A stretch of DNA of 26,676 nucleotides from UBA4615 sp044359175 (GCA_044359175.1 JBIKMO010000028.1:1-26676), one strand, 5' to 3'. Positions 6,757 to 14,344 are shown, counted from the first letter of the stretch. Numbers and translations are program-made. The notes: generated by a model not told the origin, from the sequence alone.

Positions 6757-7920
6757 ATGAAGATCCACGAGTATCAAGCCAAGGAACTCCTCAAGCAGTA
6801 CGGCGTGCGCGTGCCCCGGGGCATCCCATGCTTCTCGGTCGACGAGGCGGTCAAGGCTGCCGAAGCCCTGGGCGGGCCGGTGTGGGTGGTGAAGGCGCAG
6901 ATCCACGCCGGGGGCCGCGGCAAGGGCGGCGGGGTGAAGCTCGCGCGGTCGCTGCAGGAGGTGCGCGAGCACGCGTCGCGTATCCTGGGGATGCAGCTGA
7001 TCACCCACCAGACCGGTCCCGCGGGACAGAAGGTGCGCCGGCTCCTGGTCGAGGAAGGTGCCGACATCCGCAAGGAGCTCTACGTCGGGCTGGTGGTCGA
7101 CCGCGTGACGCAGAAGGTCACCGTGATGGCCTCGAGCGAAGGGGGAATGGACATCGAGGAGGTCGCCGACAAGACCCCGGAGCTGATCCATCGGGCGGCG
7201 ATCGACCCGGGCGTGGGCCTGACCGACGCCCAGGCGGACGATCTCGCGGTTCGGATCGGGGTCCCGTCCGGCAGCGTGGCGCAGGCGCGCACGGTGCTGC
7301 AGGCACTGGCCAAGGCGTTCTGGCAGACCGACGCGAGTCTCGCCGAGATCAACCCGCTGATCCTCACCGGCGGCGGTGACGTGATCGCGCTCGACGCGAA
7401 GATGAATTTCGACGCGAACGCGTTGTACCGCCACCCGGAGATCACCGCGCTGCGCGACCTGGACGAGGAGGACCCGGCGGAGATCGAGGCCTCCAAGTTC
7501 GACCTGGCCTACATCCAGCTCGACGGCGACATTGGCTGTCTGGTGAACGGTGCCGGCCTGGCGATGGCAACGATGGACACGATCAAGCTGTTCGGCGGCG
7601 AGCCGGCGAACTTCCTCGACGTGGGCGGCGGCGCCACCGCGGAGAAGGTCACCGAGGCCTTCAAGATCATGCTGCGCAATCCGGAACTCAAGGCGATCCT
7701 GGTGAACATCTTCGGCGGCATCATGAAATGCGACACGATCGCCGAAGGGGTGATCACCGCATCGCGTGCGGTCGGTCTGAAGGTGCCGCTGGTGGTCCGG
7801 ATGAAGGGCACGAACGAGGATCTGGGCAAGCGTTTGCTCGCCGAGTCCGGCCTGCCGATCATCGCGGCCGACACCATGGCCGAGGCCGCCGAGAAGGTGG
7901 TCGCCGCGGCCCGGCAGTAG
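6757..7920 (+). CDS. sucC: Succinate-CoA ligase (ADP/GDP-forming) beta subunit
   Basis: SucC is the nucleotide- and succinate-binding subunit of succinyl-CoA synthetase in the citric acid cycle. The 387-residue length is standard. The ATP-grasp domain shows the ATP-contacting Lys46 and the glycine-rich GGRGKGGG loop (52-59). LAEINPLIL and IALDAKMNFD carry the Mg-nucleotide ligands. The C-terminal CoA-ligase domain includes FLDVGGGAT and VNIFGGIMKCD. A CGGGAA motif about 8 bases before the ATG is a modest ribosome-binding site. sucD follows after 30 bases in the same operon. Confidence 0.97.
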   Translation: MKIHEYQAKELLKQYGVRVPRGIPCFSVDEAVKAAEALGGPVWVVKAQIHAGGRGKGGGVKLARSLQEVREHASRILGMQLITHQTGPAGQKVRRLLVEEGADIRKELYVGLVVDRVTQKVTVMASSEGGMDIEEVADKTPELIHRAAIDPGVGLTDAQADDLAVRIGVPSGSVAQARTVLQALAKAFWQTDASLAEINPLILTGGGDVIALDAKMNFDANALYRHPEITALRDLDEEDPAEIEASKFDLAYIQLDGDIGCLVNGAGLAMATMDTIKLFGGEPANFLDVGGGATAEKVTEAFKIMLRNPELKAILVNIFGGIMKCDTIAEGVITASRAVGLKVPLVVRMKGTNEDLGKRLLAESGLPIIAADTMAEAAEKVVAAARQ

Positions 7921-7950
7921 CGCACGTACGGACCGTCTCCGGAGCGAACC

Positions 7951-8832
7951 ATGTCGATCCTGGTCAACAAGCACACGAAGGTCATCACGCAGGGCATCAC
8001 CGGCAAGACCGGTCAGTTCCACACCCGGATGTGCCGCGACTACGCGAACGGGCGTGAGTGCTTCGTGGCCGGTGTGAACCCGAAGCGGGCCGGCGAGGAC
8101 TTCGAGGGCATCCCGATCTTCGCCTCGGTCGCCGAGGCGAAGGCGAGCACCGGCGCGAATGCGAGCGTGATCTACGTGCCGCCTCCCGGGGCCGCCGCGG
8201 CGATCTGGGAGGCGGTCGAGGCGGATCTCGACCTGGTCGTGTGCATCACCGAGGGCATCCCGGTGCGCGACATGATCGAGGTGCGCGAGCGCATGCGCCG
8301 GGAGAACCGGCGAACACTGCTGGTGGGTCCGAATTGCCCGGGGGTGATCACGCCCGACGAGATCAAGATCGGGATCATGCCCGGGCACATCCATCTTCGC
8401 GGGCGCATTGGCGTGGTGTCCCGGTCGGGCACCCTGACCTACGAGGCCGTGGGGCAGCTGACCGAACTCGGGCTGGGACAGTCGTCGGCGGTCGGCATCG
8501 GCGGCGACCCGGTCAACGGGCTGAAGCACGTTGACGTGATGAAGCTGTTCAACGACGACCCGGAGACCGACGCGGTGGTGATGATCGGCGAGATCGGCGG
8601 GTCGGACGAGGAAGCCGCCGCGCACTGGATCCGCGACCACATGAAGAAGCCGGTGGTCGGGTTCATCGCCGGGGTCACCGCCCCCCCCGGCAAGCGGATG
8701 GGCCACGCGGGCGCGATCATCTCGGGCGGCAAGGGCACCGCGCGGGAGAAGCTCGAGGTGATGGCAGCGTGCGGCATCAAGGTCACCCGGAATCCCTCCG
8801 AGATGGGCAGGCTGCTGAAGAGCGTGCTCTAG
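7951..8832 (+). CDS. sucD: Succinate-CoA ligase alpha subunit
   Basis: SucD binds CoA and carries the histidine that is phosphorylated during succinyl-CoA conversion. The 293-residue product has the N-terminal CoA-binding Rossmann domain (QGITGKTGQFHT, 14-25), the VGPNCPGVI segment (125-133), and the catalytic His252 in GKRMGHAGAIISGG. GGAG at 7941-7944, 6 bases before the ATG, is a good ribosome-binding site. It pairs with sucC immediately upstream. A run of eight C residues near 8681-8688 encodes the PP of TAPPGK and looks incidental. Confidence 0.97.
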   Translation: MSILVNKHTKVITQGITGKTGQFHTRMCRDYANGRECFVAGVNPKRAGEDFEGIPIFASVAEAKASTGANASVIYVPPPGAAAAIWEAVEADLDLVVCITEGIPVRDMIEVRERMRRENRRTLLVGPNCPGVITPDEIKIGIMPGHIHLRGRIGVVSRSGTLTYEAVGQLTELGLGQSSAVGIGGDPVNGLKHVDVMKLFNDDPETDAVVMIGEIGGSDEEAAAHWIRDHMKKPVVGFIAGVTAPPGKRMGHAGAIISGGKGTAREKLEVMAACGIKVTRNPSEMGRLLKSVL

Positions 8833-8889
8833 CGCGCCGACGGCGGACGCGAGACCCGGGCGACCGCGACAGGCGGAGGAGCCGGACGG

Positions 8890-9624
8890 ATGGACATCGG
8901 AACCGCTGCCTTCTGGGTGGCCTTGGGTCAGATCGTCGTCGCAGACCTGCTGCTTGCGGGTGACAACGCGGTGGTGATCGCGCTGGCGGTGCGCTCGCTG
9001 CCCGCACATCTGCAGAAGAGGGCGATCGTGTTCGGCACGATCGCGGCGGTGGTCTTTCGGGTCATGTTGACCTTGGTCGCGGCGCGACTGCTCACGCAGC
9101 CGTACCTGAAGCTGGTCGGCGCGGTCGCGCTGCTCTACGTGGCGGTGTCGCTGCTCAAGCCGGACGATGAGTCGGTCGAGATCGAGGCGGGTGCGCCGGC
9201 CGCGACCGTGGCCGCCGGGGCCACGATGTTCACGGCGATGCGTACGATCCTGATCGCCGACGTCGTGATGAGCCTGGACAACGTGATCGCGGTGGCGGCG
9301 GCGTCGCGCGGGGACACCGTGCTGCTGGTGCTGGGGCTGCTGATCTCGATCCCGCTGGTGGTGTACGGCAGCACCCTGCTGCTGCGGCTGATCGAGCGGT
9401 TCCCGGCGATCGTCTGGGCCGGTGCCGCGCTGCTGGGGTTCGTCGCCGGCGAGATCGCGTTCAGCGACCCGGCGATCGGCGGCTGGGTCGAAGCCCAGGC
9501 GACGGCGCTGGGCCTCACCGCGCACCGGCTTGCGCAGCTCGCCGGCGTCGTCGGCGCGGTGGTGGTGCTGCTGGTGGCCTGGGTGCTCGTGCGCCGCGCC
9601 ACGGTCCCGCCCGCCCCCCACTGA
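8890..9624 (+). CDS. TerC-family integral membrane protein (YjbE-like, putative metal transport)
   Basis: The 244-residue protein has about six to seven hydrophobic segments and the internally repeated acidic motif of the TerC family: ADLLLAGDNAVVIALA (18-33; Gly24-Asp25-Asn26) and ADVVMSLDNVIAVAAA (123-138; Asp130-Asn131). These intramembrane acidic/asparagine pairs are thought to handle divalent metal ions, manganese being the best supported for the family. A loop of about 25 residues (91-115) joins the two halves. A GGAGGA motif precedes the ATG. It follows sucD by 57 bases and probably ends that operon, an arrangement I associate with Burkholderiales. The substrate cannot be read from the sequence, so no gene symbol is given. 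Confidence 0.88.
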   Translation: MDIGTAAFWVALGQIVVADLLLAGDNAVVIALAVRSLPAHLQKRAIVFGTIAAVVFRVMLTLVAARLLTQPYLKLVGAVALLYVAVSLLKPDDESVEIEAGAPAATVAAGATMFTAMRTILIADVVMSLDNVIAVAAASRGDTVLLVLGLLISIPLVVYGSTLLLRLIERFPAIVWAGAALLGFVAGEIAFSDPAIGGWVEAQATALGLTAHRLAQLAGVVGAVVVLLVAWVLVRRATVPPAPH

Positions 9625-9626
9625 CG

Positions 9627-9643
9627 CCGGCGCTTCGGCGCGG
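9627..9643 (+). terminator. UUCG-capped hairpin after the TerC gene
   Basis: Three bases after the stop codon lies CCG-GCGC-TTCG-GCGC-GG: four G-C pairs around a TTCG tetraloop, one bulged G, then two more pairs. No T-tract follows. It probably marks the 3' end of the sucCD-TerC transcript. Confidence 0.4.
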
Positions 9644-9670
9644 TCCGCCGCCCGCTGCGGGTTCGCCGTT

Positions 9671-9750
9671 CGCGCACCGCCCGCCAGCCCTTCGAGTACG
9701 CCTCGCGCACCGCTCGCCAGCCCTTCGAGTACGCCTCGCGCACCGCTCGC
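9671..9750. repeat. 33-bp tandem repeat in the TerC-PP2C spacer
   Basis: Two full 33-bp units (9671-9703, 9704-9736) and a 14-base partial third (9737-9750) are nearly identical; I see one substitution (C/T at the tenth base). The unit starts CGCGCACCGC and contains CCCTTCGAGTACGCCTC. The period is a multiple of three, so every frame yields 11-residue peptide repeats, but no frame across it looks like a true gene. The rest of 9644-9865 shows nothing I can name. Confidence 0.8.
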
Positions 9751-9865
9751 CCACCGCCGCGACGCCAATCCGCTGCCGATCGGACGCGGTGGGTTCGCCC
9801 TCCGTGCGTCGCGAGGTGCCGTGGGCCGCCGGGCGGGCGGCGCCACCCGTTCGTGATCCAGTTCC

Positions 9866-9894
9866 TTCGACCGCCCGGACCCGGTCGATAGATT
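9866..9894 (+). promoter_or_regulatory. Candidate promoter giving a leaderless PP2C-FHA-cyclase-MBL transcript
   Basis: TTCGAC (9866-9871), 17-base spacer, TAGATT (9889-9894). A start 7-8 bases after the -10 coincides with the A of the ATG at 9902. No Shine-Dalgarno sequence could fit between, so the message is probably leaderless. Confidence 0.45.
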
Positions 9895-9901
9895 GCGGGT
9901 C

Positions 9902-10786
9902 ATGTCGGGAATCGGTCACGATCACGAGCTCGTCGCGGCCCGCTCGTCGACCGCGCTCACGGGCAGCCCGCCGGTGTGCCTGGCGCCCGCAGGCATGCCG
10001 TGGACCGCGCTGACCGACCCGGGCTGTGCGCGACGGCACAACGAGGACCGGTTCCGGGTCGATCCGCGTCTGGGCGCCTACGCGCTTGCCGACGGCATGG
10101 GCGGGTACAACGCCGGCGAGGTGGCGAGCGGGATCGCGGTCAGCGTGTTCTGCGAAGCGGTCGGCGCGCTGCGCGAAGCCGGGCTGCCGCTGATCGACGC
10201 GATGCGCGGCGCGGTCGCCGCTGCGCACGCCGGCATCGTCGAGTGCGTACGGGCCCGACCCGAGTGTCTGGGCATGGGAACGACGCTGGTCGCAGCGGCG
10301 ATCGACGGCGGCCGCTTGACGGTGGCGCACGTCGGCGACTCGCGGGCGTACCGCTGGCGTGACGGTGCGCTGCTCGCGCTGACGGTCGACCACTCGATCG
10401 GCCAGCAGATGCTCGACCGCGGGCGGATGACCGCGTCGCAGGTGCGCCGGATGCCGGCGCGCGGCATCCTCACCCGGGCGCTCGGCGTGGCGGGCGACGC
10501 GCCGTGTCCGGACCTGGCGAGCGTCGACTGGCGACCGGGCGATCTGCTGATGCTGTGCACCGACGGCCTGACCGATCGCCTCGACGACCGCGCGATCGGC
10601 GCCGCGCTTGCCGGTTCGGCCGTGCCCGCCGGACCTGCTGGATCGGCCGGCGCCGTCGGACCTGTCGGAACGGCTGGACTGGCGGCGATTGCGCACGCGC
10701 TGATCGCAGCCGCGTTGTCCGCGGGCTGCGCAGACAACGTGACCGTCGTGCTCGCCGGGGGGCCGAGCCCGCCGGCCGGCCACTGA
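9902..10786 (+). CDS. PP2C-family Ser/Thr protein phosphatase
   Basis: The 294-residue protein is a complete bacterial PP2C (PPM) phosphatase, a Mn/Mg-dependent enzyme that removes phosphate from serine and threonine. Metal and catalytic motifs are all present: RRHNEDRF (44-51), ADGMGGYNAGE (63-73; Asp64), HVGDSRAYRW (143-152; Asp146), LTRALG (190-195), CTDGLTDRL (219-227; Asp221) and DNVTVV (278-283; Asp278). No membrane segment is seen. A low-complexity Ala-Gly-Pro stretch (about 237-261) sits between the last two motifs. ATG 9902 is preferred to an in-frame TTG nine bases upstream, which overlaps the -10 hexamer. It is the first gene of a four-gene operon; the FHA gene follows after 2 bases. 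The matching Ser/Thr kinase is not in the window. Confidence 0.9.
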   Translation: MSGIGHDHELVAARSSTALTGSPPVCLAPAGMPWTALTDPGCARRHNEDRFRVDPRLGAYALADGMGGYNAGEVASGIAVSVFCEAVGALREAGLPLIDAMRGAVAAAHAGIVECVRARPECLGMGTTLVAAAIDGGRLTVAHVGDSRAYRWRDGALLALTVDHSIGQQMLDRGRMTASQVRRMPARGILTRALGVAGDAPCPDLASVDWRPGDLLMLCTDGLTDRLDDRAIGAALAGSAVPAGPAGSAGAVGPVGTAGLAAIAHALIAAALSAGCADNVTVVLAGGPSPPAGH

Positions 10787-10788
10787 CC

Positions 10789-11478
10789 GTGGACGCGAGC
10801 GGCGCGTCGCGCCCGATGCAGCAGCGCGAGGCCGGCCTGATCCCGCACCTGGTGCTCAGCAGCGGGCCTCGATGGGTGCGCCGCGTCGCGATCGACCGGC
10901 CGCGGCTGACGATCGGGCGCCGGCCGCACAACGACCTGCAACTGGACGACCTCACCGTGTCGGGCGAGCACGCGGTGCTCCACATGCAGGGCGCCGAGCG
11001 CGTGATCCAGGACCTCAACAGCCGCAACGGCACGCTGGTGAACGGCGTGCCGGTGATGCAGCGCGTGCTGGCCGCCGGCGATCAGATCGCGATCGGCATC
11101 TACCGGCTGCAGTACCTGCTCGAGCCCGCGGTCGACGAGGCTCGCGCGGTGTCCGATGCGTCGCGCGGTCCGGCCGACCCCTTCGCCGACCCGGGCGCGG
11201 CCGACGACCGCAGCACCGCGTGCCTGAGGGTGCTGTCGGGCCACGGCGCGGGCGGCACGGTGCCGTTGCGGCGCAGGATCGTCAGCGTGAGCAACGGAGC
11301 CGGTCAGGTCGCGGTGATCTCGCGACGGCTCGCTGGCCATCACATCACGCATCTGGAGGGGTCCGCGTACCCGCTGGTCAACGGCGAGCCGATCGGGCTT
11401 GCCGCGCAGTCGCTGCGAGATCTCGACCTGATCGAACTCGCCGGTACGATCCTGCAGTTCCACGCACAGCCGCCCTGA
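10789..11478 (+). CDS. FHA-domain protein with a second, degenerate FHA-like module
   Basis: FHA domains bind phosphothreonine peptides. The 229-residue protein has a canonical FHA domain at about 20-112, with IGRRPHNDLQL (42-52), Ser58 and His61 in VSGEHA, and NSRNGTLVNG (77-86), the residues that normally hold the phosphothreonine. A linker of about 30 residues leads to a second unit (about 146-225) that keeps the sheet pattern and NG/DLDLIELAG ending but lacks the Arg/Ser/His binding set, so it is probably structural. GTG 10789, two bases after the PP2C stop, is the likely coupled start; ATG 10816 is an alternative. Position between the phosphatase and the cyclase suggests it is an adaptor reading a phosphorylated partner. 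That role is inferred. Confidence 0.88.
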   Translation: MDASGASRPMQQREAGLIPHLVLSSGPRWVRRVAIDRPRLTIGRRPHNDLQLDDLTVSGEHAVLHMQGAERVIQDLNSRNGTLVNGVPVMQRVLAAGDQIAIGIYRLQYLLEPAVDEARAVSDASRGPADPFADPGAADDRSTACLRVLSGHGAGGTVPLRRRIVSVSNGAGQVAVISRRLAGHHITHLEGSAYPLVNGEPIGLAAQSLRDLDLIELAGTILQFHAQPP

Positions 11479-11487
11479 GCCGCGACC

Positions 11488-13482
11488 ATGGGCCTGCGCG
11501 ACCCGTCACCGATACGTTCGCGGCGACTGGCGATCGGCCTGGCGCTGGTCGCGGTCGCGGTCGCCGCCGAGCTGGGTCACGTGTCGCTGCCCCTGGTCGA
11601 CACGCTCGACCGCTATCTGTACGACGTGCGACTGCGGCTGCAGCCGCCCCGGGCGAACAGCCGGGTGCTGATCGTCGACATCGACGAGCGCAGCCTCAGG
11701 GAGCAGGGCCGCTGGCCCTGGTCGCGCGAGACCATCGCACGGCTGGTCGACACGGTGGCCGGCGAGGGCGGAGTCCGGGCGATGGCGTTCGACATGGTGT
11801 TCGCCGAACCGCACGCGCAGCAGGATCCTGCGCTGATTCGGTCGATCTCCGGCCGGCCGGTCGTGCTCGGCTACTACTTCTCGAGCGAGCTCGGCGCGAT
11901 CGCCAACGGGCTGCTGCCGGAACCGGTCTGGCCGGCGAGCGCATTCGCGGACCGGCGCGTCGCCGTGACCACCTGGAACGGCTACGGCGCCAACGTGGTG
12001 CCGCTCGCCCGCGCGGCGCGCAGCGCCGGCTTCTTCAACCCGATGGTCGACCGCGACGGGGTGGTGCGCTCGCTGCCGCTGCTGGCCGAGTACCAGGGCC
12101 AGCTGTACGAGTCCCTGGCGGTCGCCACGCTGCGGACGTACTTCGGCGGCGCGCCCCTCGGGGTGCGCACCGACGGGCTGCACGCGGAGAGCCTGGGCTT
12201 CGGATCGACCGGCGAGCTCGCGCGCATCCCGGTCTCCGAAGGGACGACCGCGCTCGTCCCGTTCCAGGGCCGCGGCGGCGCTGCTGCGTCGCGCTTCCGG
12301 TACGTGTCGGCGACCGACGTGCTGTCGGGGCGCGTGGAGCCGCGGATCTTTCGCGACCGCATCGTGCTGGTGGGTACCTCGGCGCCCGGGCTGACCGATC
12401 TGCGGGCGACGCCGGTGAGCGAGGTCTACCCCGGCGTGGAGGTGCACGCCTCGCTGATCGCGGGTGCGCTCGAGGGTACGATCCGCACGCGGCCGGTCGA
12501 CGCACCGCTGATGTCGGCCGCCGCGGTCGGTGCGGTCGGTGCGGTCGCGGCCGCGGCCGCGGCCGGAGCCGGCGCGATCGGCATCGCCGCGGCGACGCTG
12601 CTCGGGCTGTCGGCGCTGGTCGCATGGAACGCGATCGCCTACGCGAGCCTGGGCTGGGTGCTGCCGCTCGCCTCGGGCGTGCTCGCGCTGATGGCGATCG
12701 CGGCGACCAATCTGGTCGGGGGATACGTGTCCGAGGGCCGGTCGCGGCGGGCGATGATCGAGCTGTTCGGACAGTACGTCGCGCCGCAGCTGGTCGAGCG
12801 GATGGCGTACGATCCGCGCGACTACCCGCTCGAGAGCCAGGACAAGGAGCTCACGATCCTCTTCGCCGACATCCGCGGGTTCACCCGGATGAGCGAGGGC
12901 ATGGACCCGCAGGTGCTGCGCGACTACCTGAACCGGTTCCTCACCGCGATGACCGAGGTGATCCACGCGTACGACGGCACGGTGGACAAGTACATCGGCG
13001 ATGCGGTGATGGCGTTCTGGGGTGCGCCGGTCGACGATCCGGACCACGCGGACCACGCGGTCGCGGCGGCGATCGCGATGCAGCATCGCGTCGACCAGCT
13101 CAACCGCGAATTCGAGTCGCTCGGCTGGCCGTCGCTGACGATCGGCATCGGTATCAACACCGGCGTCGTGCGGGTCGGCGACATGGGGTCGCGGCTGCGG
13201 CGCGCCTACACGGTGATCGGCGATGCGGTGAACCTCGCTGCACGCCTCGAGGGGCTGTCCAAGCGCTTCGACGTGCCGATCGTGGTCGGTGACGCGACCC
13301 GTCGTGCGGTGCGCGGCATCGCGCTGCAGTTCGTCGCGCAGACCGAGGTCCACGGACGCATCGAGCCGGTGGGCGTCTGGCAGCCGGTGCCGCTCGATCC
13401 GCTCGCCTACGCGCCGCCCGGCGACGCCGCCGCGGCGCGCGGCGCGGCGGTCGCGCCCGCCCCCCGGGAGCCGGTCGCATGA
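11488..13482 (+). CDS. CHASE2-domain class III adenylate (or guanylate) cyclase
   Basis: The 664-residue membrane protein has an N-terminal transmembrane helix (about 13-30), a periplasmic CHASE2 sensor (about 35-335, including VLIVDIDERSL and the late IVLVGTSAPGL segment), a cluster of three hydrophobic helices (about 342-412), and a cytoplasmic class III cyclase domain (about 450-625). The two metal aspartates are Asp461 (LFADIRGFTRMSE) and Asp505 (DKYIGDAVMAFWG). Lys501 and Thr576 occupy the purine-selecting positions in the Lys/Thr combination of class IIIb adenylate cyclases such as CyaB1. Asn582 and Arg586 in VNLAARLE are the transition-state residues. All catalytic residues are present, so it should be active and make cAMP. 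It follows the FHA gene by 9 bases and overlaps the next gene by four (ATGA). The CHASE2 ligand is unknown. Confidence 0.93.
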   Translation: MGLRDPSPIRSRRLAIGLALVAVAVAAELGHVSLPLVDTLDRYLYDVRLRLQPPRANSRVLIVDIDERSLREQGRWPWSRETIARLVDTVAGEGGVRAMAFDMVFAEPHAQQDPALIRSISGRPVVLGYYFSSELGAIANGLLPEPVWPASAFADRRVAVTTWNGYGANVVPLARAARSAGFFNPMVDRDGVVRSLPLLAEYQGQLYESLAVATLRTYFGGAPLGVRTDGLHAESLGFGSTGELARIPVSEGTTALVPFQGRGGAAASRFRYVSATDVLSGRVEPRIFRDRIVLVGTSAPGLTDLRATPVSEVYPGVEVHASLIAGALEGTIRTRPVDAPLMSAAAVGAVGAVAAAAAAGAGAIGIAAATLLGLSALVAWNAIAYASLGWVLPLASGVLALMAIAATNLVGGYVSEGRSRRAMIELFGQYVAPQLVERMAYDPRDYPLESQDKELTILFADIRGFTRMSEGMDPQVLRDYLNRFLTAMTEVIHAYDGTVDKYIGDAVMAFWGAPVDDPDHADHAVAAAIAMQHRVDQLNREFESLGWPSLTIGIGINTGVVRVGDMGSRLRRAYTVIGDAVNLAARLEGLSKRFDVPIVVGDATRRAVRGIALQFVAQTEVHGRIEPVGVWQPVPLDPLAYAPPGDAAAARGAAVAPAPREPVA

Positions 13483-14243
13483 GGCTGCGGGTGCTCGGCT
13501 GCAGCGGCGGCATCGGCGCGCGAGCGCGCACGACCTCGTTCCTGGTCGACGACGACATCCTGATCGACGCCGGCACCGGCGTCGAGGACCTGTCGATCGA
13601 TGAGCTCGCGCGGATCGACCACGTGTTCCTCACCCATTCACACCTGGATCATGTCGCCGCGCTGCCGCTGCTGGTCGACTCGGTGGGCGCGATGCGCGAG
13701 CGGCCGATCGTCGTGCACGCGCTGCCCGAGACCGTCGCCGCGCTGAGGACCCATATCTTCAACTGGGTGATCTGGCCGGACTTCACCGAGATCCCGCACT
13801 ACGAGCGTCCGTGGATGCGCTTCGAGCCGCTCGCGCTCGGCGCGACCGTCACGCTGGGCGAGCGGTCGATCCGCAGCCTGCCCGCCAATCACACGGTGCC
13901 CGCGCTGGGCTTCCACCTGTTCAGTCCGGGCGGCGCGCTGGTGTTCTCCGGCGACAGCTGGCCGACCGACGAGTTCTGGCGCGTGGTCAACGGCATCGCC
14001 GACCTGCGCTGGCTGATCATCGAGACCGCGTTCTCCAACAAGGAGCGCGACCTGGCGATCACCGCCAAGCACCTGTACCCGATCGAGCTCGGTGAGCAGC
14101 TCAAGCGCCTCGCCCGCGAGCCGCAGGTGCTGGTCACCCACCTGAAGCCCTCGGACGCCGGGCTGATCTCGCGCGAGATCGAGGCGTGGGCCGGGCGGTC
14201 GCAGCCACGTCTGCTCGAGCAGGGGCAGGTCCTCGAGTTCTGA
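13479..14243 (+). CDS. Metallo-beta-lactamase-fold hydrolase, probable class II 3',5'-cyclic-nucleotide phosphodiesterase
   Basis: The 254-residue soluble protein has the full metal-site set of the fold: Asp30 region, THSHLDH (52-58; His53, His55, Asp57, His58), His138 in PANHTVPALG, Asp159 in FSGDSWPTD and His221 in VTHLKP. The layout (LGCSGGIG near the start, TTSFLVDDDILIDAGTG, then HSHLDH and a late H-x-KP) resembles class II cyclic-nucleotide phosphodiesterases (yeast PDE1, bacterial CpdP) more than beta-lactamases, glyoxalases or RNase Z. Its ATG overlaps the cyclase stop in ATGA, so both are made together, which supports a cAMP-degrading role. RNase Z-like or other phosphodiesterase activity remains possible, since the fold alone does not set the substrate. 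It ends the operon. Confidence 0.8.
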   Translation: MRLRVLGCSGGIGARARTTSFLVDDDILIDAGTGVEDLSIDELARIDHVFLTHSHLDHVAALPLLVDSVGAMRERPIVVHALPETVAALRTHIFNWVIWPDFTEIPHYERPWMRFEPLALGATVTLGERSIRSLPANHTVPALGFHLFSPGGALVFSGDSWPTDEFWRVVNGIADLRWLIIETAFSNKERDLAITAKHLYPIELGEQLKRLAREPQVLVTHLKPSDAGLISREIEAWAGRSQPRLLEQGQVLEF

Positions 14244-14249
14244 TCGGGG

Positions 14250-14271
14250 TCGTGCGAGCGCAGCCGCACGA
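14250..14271 (+). terminator. Hairpin after the phosphodiesterase gene
   Basis: A perfect 7-bp inverted repeat (TCGTGCG / CGCACGA, 8-nt loop) begins 7 bases after the stop codon. There is no T-run after it. It is the best candidate for the 3' end of the PP2C-FHA-cyclase-phosphodiesterase transcript. Confidence 0.4.
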
Positions 14272-14298
14272 AATACGGCGACGGCGTGCCGCAGATCG

Positions 14299-14344
14299 TG
14301 ACGTCGGGCGTCAGCCGGGGTGACGCGGAGCGTCACCCGTGACG
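14299..14344. promoter_or_regulatory. Phased TGACG/CGTCA array, candidate upstream activating sequence of pilA
   Basis: Five copies of TGACG in alternating orientation start at 14299, 14309, 14321, 14331 and 14340, spaced 10, 12, 10 and 9 bases apart, close to one helical turn. The central pair extends to a perfect 9-bp inverted repeat (14318-14326 / 14330-14338). The array ends 86 bases before the sigma-54 promoter, a typical distance for an enhancer-binding protein such as PilR. Confidence 0.5.

Noticed and set aside
6446..6760. 104-residue frame before sucC whose stop overlaps the sucC start as ATGA
   Set aside because: The overlap is suggestive, but the product is an Arg/Ala/Pro/Ser mixture with no hydrophobic core and no ribosome-binding site.
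6247..9903. Long minus-strand open frame opposite sucC, sucD and the TerC gene
   Set aside because: Same composition artefact; it runs antisense to well-identified genes and shows no family motif.
13479..14243. MBL-fold gene as a beta-lactamase or antibiotic-resistance gene
   Set aside because: The HxHxDH site defines only the superfamily. There is no signal peptide, and the context and other motifs favour a cyclic-nucleotide phosphodiesterase.
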